Of a stretch of DNA of 64,000 bases, positions 11,928 to 24,661 are shown in pieces. Within the stretch, counting starts at the first letter, position 1. Each line of letters starts with the position of its first letter. Below the pieces are notes generated by a model. It was given only the letters and a program-made list of their open reading frames with translations. It had not been told where the DNA came from and ran no database searches. The stretch comes from Massariosphaeria phaeospora. Taxonomy: Eukaryota > Ascomycota > Dothideomycetes > Pleosporales. The position numbers and the translations under genes are program-made. The stretch covers positions 548,121 to 612,120 of the forward strand of contig JAADJZ010000027.1 of NCBI GenBank assembly GCA_011032825.1, written 5' to 3'.

Positions 11928-13584
11928 TTATATGTCTACCGTTTTCAGCTCCGACGCATCTGCAACAGGGCTTTTTAATGATTCTGACTTGGTCTTCATT
12001 TTGTTTTCCTTGTCGCTCCCAATACTGCCTCTAGGGAAAGAGTCGTTGCTGGGCCTCGGAGTATCGAGAGAGATCAACGGATCCATAGGAGCGCCGGCCT
12101 TGGAGTCAAGCTCAGTGTGTATACGGATTGGCTGAGGGGTTTCCTCCGCAACTCTGGCTAGAGGACTCGAGATTGGACCGCGTGGGCTTACACCTTTGGC
12201 TTTCTGGGATAGTCTGTGTGGGCTTCGACCTCGATCCTCGGGACCAAGCACCGGGCTGGCGTACGGACTACTGTTTGTGCTGCTGGGACCCGCAGCTGAA
12301 GGAACATTAGAGTTCACACGGAGAGTGTTGTTGTTGGGCCGCCGCTTGGGGGGTTTGCGTCCGTGCTTCTGGTCGCAACGCCAGCGCAATACTTCTAGGT
12401 ACGGGGGCTCGATGTTCTGGCGCTTGAATTCGAGGAGTTTGAGTTCGCCGGTCTCCTCGTCAATATGGGCCTTGTCGGAAGCAATGTCATCGGCAACGGA
12501 GGCAAGCAGCTGTCCCCAGGATCGTGCGACAACGTACTTGCAGTCATAGTCTCGCCCAAAGATGATGATTTGGCCCCATTCGCCGGTGGGTCCAGGCGCA
12601 AGATCGGTCGCGAGGTAGTTGCCTCCCCAATCACGCGCAAGCGGAATCCAGGCGGGGTGGGCGTAGGCCTTTTGCACGGCATTCGGGGGCTGGGAGTCCT
12701 GTCGAGCGTTTAGGTCTTGTCGCCAAAGCGGGTTGCCAGACTGCTGCACTTGGGCGACGGGAGGCGCGGTCGAAGACGAGCCAGCAAAAGCCTTGACCGG
12801 GATCTGGGGTGTTTTGTAGTCTGGCTGCTTTGTCGTGAGATACTCATCAGCCACCTTGCGCCAATTGTGCCATTCCTGAACAATCTCTTCACAATCAAGC
12901 AACATGCAGCCGAAGATGATGCCCGTCGGGAGGCCGCCGCGCTCCTGGCCATCGTGGACCTGCAGCGACTCGCGGACATCCATGGGCAGTGTGGAATCCA
13001 GCTCGTGCTCGAGCTCGTTGACATCGTTGGAGGTGGCTCCTTCGCAGAGCTGGTCAAAGAGCTCCTCGTAGTGGTCCTCCGCCCAGCGGTCGATGCGCCG
13101 CCACGAGTGCACAACAGGCGGCGGCGGGGGCAGCCCATCGTTGAAGTTCTGCATCGGGATCTCGCCCTCGGGGGCCTTGTCGAAAGCGTCCCCGTCGGCG
13201 GTTGTCTGGCGGCTCAGGGACGAGCGCATGCCTGGGGAATAGGGCGAGTTGGGCGACATGGGCAGCCGCGGGGAGCCGATGAAGCCGTTGCTCGTGGCGG
13301 GCTCGTCGTGAGAGTACGTTGACGAGAGGTCGAGGCGGGATTCCGCCCCGTTGGTCGCGACGGACGTGAGAGGGGCATGGCGGCTCTGGGGCAGGGGAAT
13401 ATGACGGCCGGTGCGGTAGGGGGAATCGTGGGAGGCATGGCGGTCATTCGAGGTCATCGTGTGCCAGAACGACCTGAACGTCTGGGCTATTCTGCAGGCC
13501 TGTCAGCGGCGCCATCCCTCGAGATAGTGCGGCCATTTGCCAGGAGCACTTGGCCAGGTGGTGTACTTACGAATCGGCGGCCAT
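11928..13584 (-). CDS. KNR4: Knr4/Smi1 family cell-wall assembly regulator
   Basis: Knr4/Smi1 is a mostly disordered hub protein that coordinates beta-1,3-glucan synthesis with the cell-integrity MAP kinase pathway. Two exons, 13584-13571 and 13491-11928, give 525 aa. Exon 1 is only 14 nt and encodes MAADS; the 79-nt intron (GTAAGT...TGCAG) restores the conserved start SIAQTFRSFWHTM that precedes TSNDRHASHDSPYR. The Smi1/KNR4 domain runs from about 125 to 380, with SWRRIDRWAEDHY, the segment LPTGIIFGCMLLDCEEIV, HPAWIPLARDWGGNYLATDL and GQIIIFGRDYDCKYVVA. The remainder is Ser/Pro-rich and probably phosphorylated. Calling only the long exon would lose 16 residues. Assignment is strong. Confidence 0.92.
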
Positions 13585-15772
13585 GGCGGGCAGAAAAACC
13601 GCGCCGGGAGCTGTGGAGTTGACGGGAGACCGGCGCGAATTGGAGCAGACGCGTGCAGCAGTCGAGACAAAGTTGGTGGTGAGGAGAGCGGTCGCGAACG
13701 GTATGAGAACGTCACCGAGAAAAGGAGGAGCCAAGCCCACGCCTCACGCGCTGTGCAGCCCTGGATATGCTTGAGCGAGTGAGCGCACCGCAAGGCGGGC
13801 CGACCAGTTGATTGAATGCGCGGGGTTTGCGGTGAAGAGACGAGGTGAGCGGCTTGTTCGCGTGGTGCTGGGGTGTTTACATATGTTGTTGGTGATTCAA
13901 GTTGAGCCTTGCGGTTCAGGTTCGCCGGCCGCCAAGCAATTCACTATCCTCTGACGGCAGCGACACACACTTGCACCAGCACGGCACCCCATATTGCTCG
14001 CCTACGAACTGCTGCTACAGCTACCTATCTATTCCGTACCGACTTTGCCTCTGTGGCGGTTCTTCTTCCTGGCTGCGCTGCTCACCGCCCACTTCCCACT
14101 TCCCACTCCGCACTCCTCCAGAGCAAGCGGACAACACGAACCCCGATGCCGGTTTATTAATAGGGCCTCGAGAGTGATCGAGCAGCATCACTGGCACACC
14201 ACACCGCCGGCCTGCATCTTTCGTCATGTCGCTCTGCTTTGACCTGTCCCCCGTTGACCGTCAATTACCCTGAAACACATGCGAGCGGAGATCAGAGGCA
14301 AATCGCCTGCGCGCCGGTGGCGGCACAGGAGGCGGTAACGTCGACTGCCAAGCGGCTGTTACACACATGGGCTGACAACTTCTAACAGCTTATGTAAGCT
14401 GCTAGGCCGGTTAGGAATGTGAGCTAACATGCTACAAATAGTAAAGCGCGTAAGGCTACGCCATCACGGCTTCCTTAGTTTCTCCGCTTGCTGGCATTAC
14501 GAGCTGATTAATAGTAAAAACCGATATCAAACGCCATCAGTTCATGCCGAGCCTGCGGGCGCTATTTCGCCCCCAGCGCCCAACGCCCACCGTCCACCGT
14601 CCCCCCTGAAGGAGTCGACTCCGGCCAACCAACAGCCGGTTGTTTCGGGCGGCGGCGGCATCTGCTGCAACTTGCGGCCAACCAACCAGGCCCAATGCCG
14701 CATCGCGAAATCCCGCTAGCCCGAACAGTGAACCGCGCCGTTGCAACAACACACACCAACCAGCGCGGTCGTCAAAGGCTTGAACGCCACCGGCGGAAGG
14801 GGGTGCGTTGGAATTTTGAGCCTCCTGAAGGCAAGCCTAGCGAGAGACGCCTGCGCCTGTCGTCTTTGCTATTTCTGGCGTCATCTTTTTTGCCTCCTGA
14901 ACTTGCACGCCACTATCAAATCGATCTACCACCAGGGCGGGTCATTTCAACTGGATTGATGAATTCTCGAGCTGCTCCCCTCTGAAATTCGGCGTCTAGT
15001 TCGCTGCCGACTTTTATCGAATGTTGGAAACCAACGATCCTCGTACGACTCGGCCGCACGAGCTTGTCACATGGCAGGCCATTGTGTCTCGGCGCCACGG
15101 ATAGCAACACAGGCTCTACAGGTCGAGAACCGTGACTGCGAGTTGATCGATCTGAGGCTGTAGAGTGTGTGCAACATTGGCATCAGTAACACAGGTTTCA
15201 AACATCGTGCACCGTACGACTGTTTCTGACACAAATTGTTTCTCTCATGCCAATGAGGCACCACCAACCGCCAACCACCCACAGCCTGCCAGCACGAAGC
15301 TTCGAGGACTCCAGCCTCAGCAGCATATCCCAGGGTAACTAAGGCCCTGGTTCACGTCGCCGCAGCGGTGCAATTAGAGAACATGAGGTACAGTAAGCGT
15401 GGCTGTGGCTGTGGAACAAATCTGTTCCTCAACTTGAAAACACTGACCAGCACGTCTTTCCATCCCCCACTCGCTAATTCTCAGGTATACACTACCTAGA
15501 CGTCCCCAGACCCGTACGACGTGAGCTTTAGGTTTGTGCCGCGCTAAAAACCCCAGGTTGAAGATCTCATGCCACGTGGGGTTATATACGAGGCGATGGG
15601 CGCAGCGTTCGTTGAGTAAGCACGCTCTTCGACCTCGGTAGCCGATCTGTGTTAGCTAGCTCAGCTTAGTGGTCTTACATCGTGGACCGTGATGTTTCAG
15701 TGGTGTAGTGGTGCTCCAGTTGCTGTAATGCGACCACAGTCAACCTATCATTGATTCTCTGCCATGAACACA
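13585..15772. other. Intergenic, about 2.2 kb
   Basis: This separates the Knr4 gene from the DUF7580-like gene. I see short overlapping open frames on both strands but no domain, intron pattern or repeat that supports a gene. Part of it must serve as the Knr4 promoter. Confidence 0.45.
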
Positions 15773-17720
15773 TCAGGGAACCTGCGTCCCCAAAAACTGG
15801 CATAGTTCATCCTGCAACGGCAACACAATGCCCTCGACCGCCGCCTGGAGGAAATCGTTATCTTGGAGACTGGCACTCGGGTTGCTAAAGCACTGTAGAC
15901 AGTGGCTCACGGCATTCGAAAACGCGGCAGACATGTTCTCCTGTTCACTCTCCGTCCACTCGTACGCCAAGGCCAAAAGCGTCCACGGATTGGTCAGTTG
16001 TGCATCATTGGCCGTGCCGTCTTCGGATTTCTGGTGCTTCTCCGCCGAGACTCCGAAGTAGAGCTCTAGCAAGGCAACGGCGAGCGCAAGAAGGATGGTG
16101 TTCTTGTTGTGGAACCCACGGGGCTTCTGGACGTTGGAAGCTACTTTGGAAAGCTCGTCCAATTTCGATGTTACGTATGGGTGGTCGATGTCGATAAGTC
16201 GATGACCAGACAATGTGCGATGGAAGAGTATATCCTTCGCGCCCCATCGGTCGGGGAACCACGGTGTCCCGTTGAGTTGCAGAGCGCTGCTCGCCAATGT
16301 GAGAGCTAATGCGTACCGCTCCTTTTTGCTAAGCTTAGCAGGTTTCCCATTGACTTCAGGAGGCGAATCAAGAAGCTCCTCCAATGTGACAAGTTCACAT
16401 GATGCTACTTTACTCTCGATCGTGGGCGTTATCGGGTAGACGCCTCGAAGCTTGCTTCTACTATCCAGCGAGAAGCCAATACAGGGAGAACTCTTATGCA
16501 ACTGTTGGATAGACGCACACATATCCTTGACTTCCTGCAACACCGGCGGAAGGGCAGCCGCAGGGTTTTGTAAGACAGAATACGGGGGTGGCGGGGTGTT
16601 ACCGAAACTAACGGATTTGGCCATTCTGATCTCGTTAGCAGAACTCACAGACGCTTCGTGGCAGATCTTACCTCGGTTTCTTCTCCGGCTTCAATGGGGT
16701 ACTGCATTTCTGGTCGTCCTCCTCTTTGATATGTATTTCTGCTATTTGCAAATGCCATGGGTGAGTCGAGTCGCCCGAGCTTGTGAAAGATACCCTAAAG
16801 CAAGTCTGCGCTGACTGACCAGCCTTCTTCGTCTTAGTAGCGTAGATGTTTCCTCTTGGCTCTAGTTGCAGACTCGTTTTGTGATACGATCGACATGAGC
16901 ACGACCAGGACAACAGTAAGGACTCATGCAAGTTCCTCGCATAGCTTTGGATCCGTTGTAGCCGAGTTGCGAAAGATGGCTTCGTGACCTTCCTGAACGT
17001 CTCGATCTTCTCGCTTTTGTCCGTGAATCGTTCTAGTTGCTTGTTGCAATCGTCAAGTTCCTCTAGAAGAGCCTTGATAGTTTTCTTATTCATTCCGAAC
17101 CGCTGGAGAAAGGCCTATCAGTACGGAGTAAACGATATCGCAATAATGACCTACTACGCGTTTTCGAAATTCAAACTTGTCATTCGCCTTCGGAGGATTT
17201 GCTACTATGATAGCCTCGAGGTCATTGCGCGTGAGCTAGAGAATGTGAGCTCGCCGCTGCAAGGGATTACCAAGGATGGGTGCTACCTCGACTGCACGCT
17301 CCAGGTCCAACTTGTCTGCTATCCTCTTCGTGATGCGTTCAATGTCCGCAATCGTGCTCCGGTACGCCTGATACGACTCCTGGAGCTTATCCTCCAGCTT
17401 CAACAACATATCCTTGTCCTTCCAAAGCTGCCCACTCGGTTCAGATAGCATCTCGGCAAGTTCAAACTCGGTCGTGATCGTCTCGAGGAGGATACGGATA
17501 GTCTGAGCATAGTGGACATGCTGGTTTCGAAGCTTGCGGATAAATTGGGGCAGCTCGCGCTCCCATCTCACGAAGCTCTTGATGGGATCTAAGCCTTCGT
17601 TGTATGCTTCTAGCGCTCTGTGGAGGTTAGCCAGGTCTTCGGACAGGAACAGCGTCAACCATACGCTATAATGAGGGGAACTGCCCCCAGCACAAGGCCA
17701 GCAACTTCGATGCCCGACAT
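15773..17720 (-). CDS. DUF7580-like fungal protein of unknown function
   Basis: Five exons on the minus strand (17720-17665, 17617-17287, 17235-17155, 17102-16672, 16625-15773) join with matching phases into 583 aa; introns are 46-52 nt. The start MSGIEVAGLVLGAVPLII is a hydrophobic N-terminal segment seen in many fungal accessory proteins, followed by ALEAYNEGLDPIK and a long helical part with RNQHVHYAQTIRILL. A middle motif, YARNLHESLLLSWSCSC, and a C-terminal helical domain (KKERYALALTLASSALQL, then PWFPDRWGAKDILF) match what I know of the large Pezizomycotina family annotated DUF7580. No catalytic residues are evident. It is divergently transcribed from the macro-domain gene, with 423 bp between starts. 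Function is unknown; families like this vary strongly between strains. Confidence 0.82.
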
Positions 17721-18143
17721 CCCGCCAGTCGAATATTCAAGGCTCGCATGCGGTAGAGAAGAGCGAGGGCGGAATGTACCACTGGGTTACGGCTTGAGCG
17801 GGGTGATTTGGGGTTACCAAACGGCACGCTACGCTTTCAAGCACCACAGCTTTCCACCCGGCATGCGTAACTCTATACAGCGCTCTCGCATCGTACGCAG
17901 GGAGTTGTTGGGACCGGCGACGTGTGCATAAGTGGCTGCCTGCCGTTCGTGACCGGTCATCGTGCGATTGCCGCGGCTGCCTCCGAAGCTTACAGTAGCT
18001 CCGTCGCCTCACACCTCAACCTGCTGACTACACTGCCGATTCCACGCACACGTCAGGCACCACCCACCCAGCATACAAAACGGTGCTTGCAGTACCATCT
18101 GTTGTTTCGACTCATAGCTCGCTCACCATGTTCCGTACGCACA
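17721..18143. promoter_or_regulatory. Shared divergent promoter region
   Basis: This 423-bp gap separates the start codons of the DUF7580-like gene (-) and the tandem-macro-domain gene (+). The geometry allows co-regulation. I see no defined operator, only the arrangement. Confidence 0.4.
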
Positions 18144-21100
18144 ATGGCTACCATCAGACTAGGAGCGGCGTCGGACATCCGAGCGTTTCAGTCTCTCGTG
18201 ACGGCGCTTGCCTCAACTAGTCCGGCATTTACGAATCTCTTAGATGGGGAGGCTCTTGAGGATGAGTTTGGCAGATTCAGAGTCTGGTCAGGAAATCTTG
18301 GCGCCTTGCAAAAGGGCCATAGCTCGTTGGACTATCGACTTCGTGATTCCCCACTTCTTTCCAGCAACACCTTGAAACTCTTACAAGAGCTCCACGAGAA
18401 TCTGTCTGAAGGTAGGACAACTTGTTCGCAGGTTTCCGCTTCCAAGGCTGACACTCTAAGCCAACGCTATCCTATCTGGTTCCCGACTTCCGTATGAGCA
18501 GCAACCAAAACCAAATGATACCGAGGCAGAGGATGATGACGATTTCTTCAGCGACGATGAAGACGATGATAGCGAGACAGCTCCAAAAACCGAGCTTGAG
18601 TCTCGATTCCATGAAATTGTTGACATAATTGACAATCTATACAAGCTCTCTGTCAGAATCAGGACACCCACAATTCGATCCAGATCTCTCAGGGCGGCAT
18701 CTTACCAGCCGAAGGACCCTGACACAGGAGTGGATCTACTTGACCAGTACGCAACCCTAGATTTTCAGCACACTAAAGAGCTCGTGCATCACCTTCGATC
18801 ACCGCATGTTGCTCAAGTCATAGACGAAGATGACGTCCTGATCAGCCGCTTGGGGAGGGCCATCACCCTTCGAAGGCGCCAATTCAAATATTGGAAGCGA
18901 CGTATGGACCTTCTCACCTGAAATCCGATATATTAATTAACGTTTTTCAGATCGAGACAAATTGGGATTGTCGACAGTACCCGACGACTTTGCACTAGAA
19001 GCACATCCCGCAACTCCTAGGCCTGAGCTGCCTTACCGTCACGACAATCTGGAACTACCAATAGCCAACCCCAACCTTCTAGAGATCAAAGATGCTGCTA
19101 GTGAGAGAACAGGGAAGACTTTGCTGTCCGGCACAGAAGTCACTCAGCATCATCAGTCCTTGGACGACATCGTCGACTCAAAAAGCGTTACAAGCTATGC
19201 GACAACTGTTCGTGATCTTACTGGAAGAGGCATTGACCTGCCCAATCCGCCAAAGGGTGCAAGTGGAGACAAAGACTTCGAATGCCCATATTGCTTTATA
19301 ATCTGTCCAGGGCGCTATGGCCAAGGACGTTCATGGAGGTTAGTGGTAACTATCTCTTGCCTCTACTGGTATGGCCAAATATATTACGGCGCAAAGTGCT
19401 AATGACGCCATGTTGAATAGGACACATCTACTACAAGACCTCCAACCATATTTATGCACATATGCGGATTGCAAAAGCCCGGACCTACTATTCCGTAGTC
19501 GACGTGAGTGGTCGGAGCATGAATCAAGTCATCGTAAAGCTTGGAGATGCCCGGAGCACCCTAATGCCGTTTTCAGATCTCAGTCGGGTCTGGAAAACCA
19601 TCTGCTTCGGGAACACGAAGACAGTTTTCAAGATCATCAATTGCAAAGCATCGTCAAAGTCGGTGAGACCTCCACAGTAGACTTGCGCGAAACTTGTCCT
19701 ATATGCTATGCCCCGGCAAACATGGAAGGCTTGGGGGGCTTCCAAAATCACATCGCGCACCATTTGGAACGGATTGCTGCCTTTGCTTTACCTGGGAACA
19801 CGGACGATGATTCAGATGCTGGGAGCAGTGCAGCGTCTCGGGGTCGTGGCACCAACACAGGTTCCCAGGATCTAAGTGAAGTGTCTCTGCAAAGCGAGGG
19901 TTTGTACGAAGAAGCGGGAGGCATTGACTCTACGCTGTTCAACTACACCATAGCAGCAAGTTCACAAGAGAAAAGCGCAAGTGGGGTGGATTCAAGTAAA
20001 TTGCCTGGCCAGGACCTACTCTTTGCAGAAGCGCTTGGTAATTTACCCGATTCGACCCAGGAGAGACTGGAGGTACTTTTGACGACAGACGAGTTTGATG
20101 AAGCCTCAAGCGAAGTTCAGGAAGACCTAGGCGAAAAGAACGTCCCATCCAAGACCGAGGTGCCTCTGCCGCACGATGGAAAACAGAACGATGAAAGCCG
20201 GTTGCCAATACTGTCTATCTCAGATATCCCTACACTCCGCCTATTATACAAATCACGCAAATTACTGCAACGGGACCAGAGTTATGCTCCGAACGATGCA
20301 CACAACCAGGTCGTATCTTTTTGTTATTACGATTTAACGCGCTTAAAAGTAGACGCTATCGTCAACAGTGCGAACCGGTATGTATAACGACCGTTTCTCA
20401 GTAGTCCCTCCGTACATGGGTTGTCATTCGAAAACATTTCTATTTGCTGAGTTTTTCTCCAGGGCGATGAACGTCGATGAGTCGGAGTCGGAGACGACTT
20501 TGAACTATCACGTCCATGATGCAGCTGGTCCTGCACTCAAGAGGGAATTGGAGACAATGGGAAGGGTTGAGAACGGGCAAGTTGTACTCACGTTTGGTCA
20601 TGAACTTCCTGCTCGTAAGTTATATCGCTCTCATGATTACCAGTGTACCCTCCGGTCTCGATGGGGAAACAGAAGTCGCTGCATTTCCTACAATAGGCAG
20701 CCGCAATTTCATCATACTGATCGTTACTAATTCATTGTAGAATATATAATTCACGCTGCAAGTCCTAATTACCGGCCTGAAGGAATGGGAAAATTTAACT
20801 TGCTCACTGAGTGCTACCGGGCTGCTTTGAAGATGGCGATGAGCCGTGGGTTCAAGACCATCGCATTTCCTTGCATCAGTGCCGGATTTTCCGGCTTTCC
20901 GCCACGGGTGGCGGCCCGGGTCGCTCTCCAAGAAGTCAGGGACTTCCTAGATGTTTCAACGTCGTACAAGTTCGAGAGAGTCGTCTTCTGCGTCTACAAC
21001 GAACAAGACGAAAAGGCGTATAAGGATTTCCTTCCCGTCTTTTTTCCGCCAACACACGGCAATCTTGAGAACGCGTTACCGGCTGAAGCATCCCAAGGTC

Positions 21101-23485
21101 ACCGTCTCTTGGCAGCACAGCTACGGGACATCCATAATCAAACCCAGGTCCTCGCTACCGACCTTGTCACATTCAGCGCAAATATGGCCGGCTTCCCTCG
21201 CGGCGTTCTGGGCAAGCTATCCTCAATTCTGACGGTGCTGTGTTCAGTAGAAAATCAACTGTTGGCGCCGGTAGGCCTCAAGGGGTCTATTACGCATCTG
21301 AACAGGCATATTACCTCCGACGTCAATCTCATTTGTGGTACCCTGCAAACCATGTGTGGAAGTGTGGAAGAAGTTGTCGAAATGGGAAAATATAGGACCA
21401 GCCTTGCTCAGTCGAGTTCTGAGACGGTGTGGGATGATTTCGAACTCCATATGAAGAGTAGCCAAGGGATGGACCTTATGATGCTGCTAGAAATCTGTCA
21501 CGATTTCATTCAAAATCTACATGATATACTCGCGAGGTAAGTCGGGAAGTGCCTACTTAGGCCCAACCGTAACTAAGCTGTATTCCAGGAGCGGCAGCGA
21601 ACCTTCCGAGATGTCTGCCATGCGCCGGAAGCTTACAATCTACCGCCAAAAACTTACAGGTACTGGTGATGATCACAATCGTGGCCATTTTGAAGAAATT
21701 CTGTATTCCCGGGAATTTCAAAGAGAGGCGACTACCCCGAACCGAAAGGACATCATCCAACTTCATCAGATTCCGTCGATTTCGAGCTTGTACAAGCTAG
21801 GCGAACTGGATCAAAAACCTACCTACGCAATTCCGTCGTCTCAAATCAATCACATGGTGTGTCTGTTGAGAGACGACATAACAAACCTGCAAGTCGACGT
21901 CATTTGCAACTCAACAGATGTCTCGTTCTCTGGATCTGGCACGCTTGATCGCACGATTTTCATAAAGGGCGGTCCGTCTATGCAGCATGACTGCGAAAGC
22001 TTCGGGACTTGTAATGAGGGTGACGTGAAACAGACGGCGGGCTATTTACTCCCGGCTAAGTATGTGCTTCATACAATACCACCAGATTCCTACCGAAAGA
22101 GCACGAAAGACATTCTTAGGAAACTTTATCGAGAGGTTTTATATACAGCTAGCTCGTTGAAAGCGAGGTCAATCGCACTACCAGCCATTGGGACCGGAAT
22201 GCTCAACTATCCCATGCGAGATGGCGCCGCTCTGGCCATGGAAGAAGTCAAGCGATTCCTCGAGTCAGCAGAGCCCAACAACACCCTCCAGAAGATCATT
22301 TTCTGCGTCTTCTCATCCAATGGTGAATTCGTGTACAAGTCCCTCCTCCCGGTTTACTTCCCTCCACTCGACATGGATGCCAACAAAGCGTTACCGTTCA
22401 CCACCACGTTAGAATCACCTGATCCTAATAAATCAACCGACGATAAAGAGCCACGACGCCGCACACTATTCAGCTCCGTTGGTGAAGCTTTTCGCAACGT
22501 GCGGTCCGGGAAGCAGCCTGTCGAACAGACGTTCCGGTCTCTGAACAATGCCGAAGAGCACACCTTGATCAGTTTTGAAACCCATGTTCGGGACTGTCCT
22601 ACTTGCAGTAATGGCGCTACGTTGTCAGCTGAAAGCCGAACTCTATGTGAGTCTGGATGCAGTCTGGCACAACTAGTGCTGCGCTATCTATCCATGGAAA
22701 CTACAGGGACCGTCTATTCGACTAATCTACAGGGCGGTGAACGTGTTGAGGTTGAGCTGCCCTCCGACTTCCCGTTTTCGAAACTTCTCCTCTCCAGCGT
22801 TGCACATAGCTTACAAGATAACCCTTTCGCTAGTCTGGATCAAATATATCCGGGCGATAAGAACCAGAGTCAACCGTCGCCAGGTGATAACGCGGAAATC
22901 ACAGTTCCCACTGTACAAGATCTGGAGAGAGCAACAGCCAAGATCCGAACCTGGGACGAACATACAAAGAAGTGGGAGTTAATGTGGCCTGATGAATGTA
23001 GCATCTTGATGAGGGATGGTAAGCTGGAAGCGTACAGACCGGGTGAAGAATTGCAAGGCTCGCCAATTGTCTCTTTATGGCTCCCACCATATAGCGGTAG
23101 TGAATTGCGAAAGGGTACCTTGAAGACGAGTTGGGCTATACAGATCAAGGATTGGATCGATGAGCCGAAAATCCTACCGGGTTTACCCGAAGTACACACA
23201 AAGTACGGGATACTCCTGGAGACTAAGACCGAAGGCGAAATCACTTCGTTGCAGGACAAGCTGTCCCGTATGACGGCTGGCGAGAACTTCGATTTTGTCG
23301 ATGCTCTGCATGGGGACGATGTGTGGGGGAAGACAGAGGAAGAAAAAAAGGGGGATCAATCGCGTGTGAAGGAACATGAAGAGGTGAGGAATAAGAAAGG
23401 CATGGATCTTCCGACCAAGGAAGCCAGCGGGGACGACTACGACGAGCCAACCGTTGTTGCGGGCTTGGGTGAGGTTGATAGATGA
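18144..23485 (+). CDS. Zinc-finger protein with two tandem macro domains
   Basis: Seven exons (18144-18411, 18461-18901, 18951-19338, 19421-20377, 20463-20614, 20741-21536, 21589-23485) join in phase into 1632 aa. Residues 1-240 form a helical N-terminal domain common in fungal signalling proteins (ELHENL, LPYEQQPK, and an acidic DDDDFFSDDED stretch). Residues 346-490 hold degenerate C2H2-like fingers (FECPYC, YLCTYADC, WRCPEH, CPICYAP). Macro domain 1 spans about 663-840: KVDAIVNSANR, HDAAGP, LPAQYIIHA and the phosphate loop ISAGFSGFP. Macro domain 2 spans about 1092-1260: DDITNLQVDVICNSTD, AGYLLPAKYVLH and AIGTGMLNYP. A Cys cluster (CPTC ... LCESGC) and a conserved-looking C-terminal region follow. 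Macro domains bind or hydrolyse ADP-ribose, so a role in ADP-ribose signalling is inferred. The second macro domain has lost the usual NAAN Asn. Confidence 0.85.
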
Positions 23486-23741
23486 GCAGGACGAACTCGG
23501 AAACAGGAGAGAGAAGCAGTTATCAACAAAGGTGTATTGTGCTTGGAGGGCTCGTTCGACTACACGTTCTAAGAGGTACACTGTTAACTGTAAGACGCAA
23601 GGTTCGTGTTTGAATCTATAATTTGCCTTGCCTTGCCTATACACTACCACCTCGTCATCTATCCACGTTGGGCGCCGTCTTTTCGCTTTTCTTGACCGAG
23701 ATCCAGTGTTGAGACGGGTCAAAAAGAATAGAAGGGCGAAG

Positions 23742-23960
23742 GAAGCTATAAACAGATGTTACAGGATTATGGGCAGGCTCAACGGGACAGGAAGCTATAC
23801 ACATATGTTACGGGAAAGCACAGGTAGGCCCAACGAGTCGGGTACTTAACAGGCGACCACTACATGTTCTCGACGAGCCAGGTTCTCAACAGGCCACCAC
23901 CACAGGCTCTCAACGGGCTAGGTCCTCAATAGGCTGTAGTTCCAACAAGCCACCCAGGGC
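23742..23960. repeat. Imperfect direct repeats
   Basis: Two copies of a roughly 50-bp unit (GAAGCTATA...TGTTAC...GGCTCAACGGG) are followed by shorter degenerate copies built on GGCTCAACGGGC/CTCAACAGGCC. The copies differ at many sites, so this is an old local duplication. Confidence 0.5.
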
Positions 23961-24625
23961 ACACCTTCAGGTAATCAGAGTACACGTTCACTTTTCATGT
24001 AGCCCTGCAAAAAGCGTAAGCAACTAGGTCAGGTTAGAAAGAGACCATACATCAAAGGCCATGCTACTTTTACAGCAGCAAGCAGCAAACAGCAAGCAGA
24101 CACATCACATCACAAAAGAACCTCACCTGTCTAAGAAGAAAAGCAGAGAAAGCACATGGTGCGGACGGAGTAGGCACGGTTAGTGCTAGATAGCAGGGAG
24201 CCGTGAGTAAAAAGAAAACAATTAGGTAGGTAGTAACAAACAGCGTAGGCTAGTAAGGATGGGAAACTGCAAGTGATTGCTAGAGGGGTACGAGATGCTC
24301 ACTACTCGCTGCAGGAACAAACGAGTATATGTGTTGAAAAATTATCTGAAATTTCATCTGCGATCTACGCCATTTTTTGCCAGCCATGCACCCAACCCTC
24401 CACTCAATCAAAAACCGAGAGACAAACCGGCATAAAGCCAAACAATACTTACTACCGCATTGGTTGGAAGGCTAGATGGAGTAGATGAAGTAAAGTAGGT
24501 CTCGCACCGCCTTGCATTAACGATCGGCTATCAATCGTATGTACCACTCCTAGATTAGATTGGAGCTTGCCTCGCAACGTTACTGAATCCATTATTGCAC
24601 GCCCATTAAGCAGAAGCTCAGCATG

Positions 24626-24661
24626 CGTCCGTCCGTCTGTCTATCTGTCTGTCTATCTGTC
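24626..24661. repeat. CTGT/CCGT tetranucleotide microsatellite
   Basis: A simple run of CCGT, CTGT and CTAT tetramers in intergenic DNA. Confidence 0.75.
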
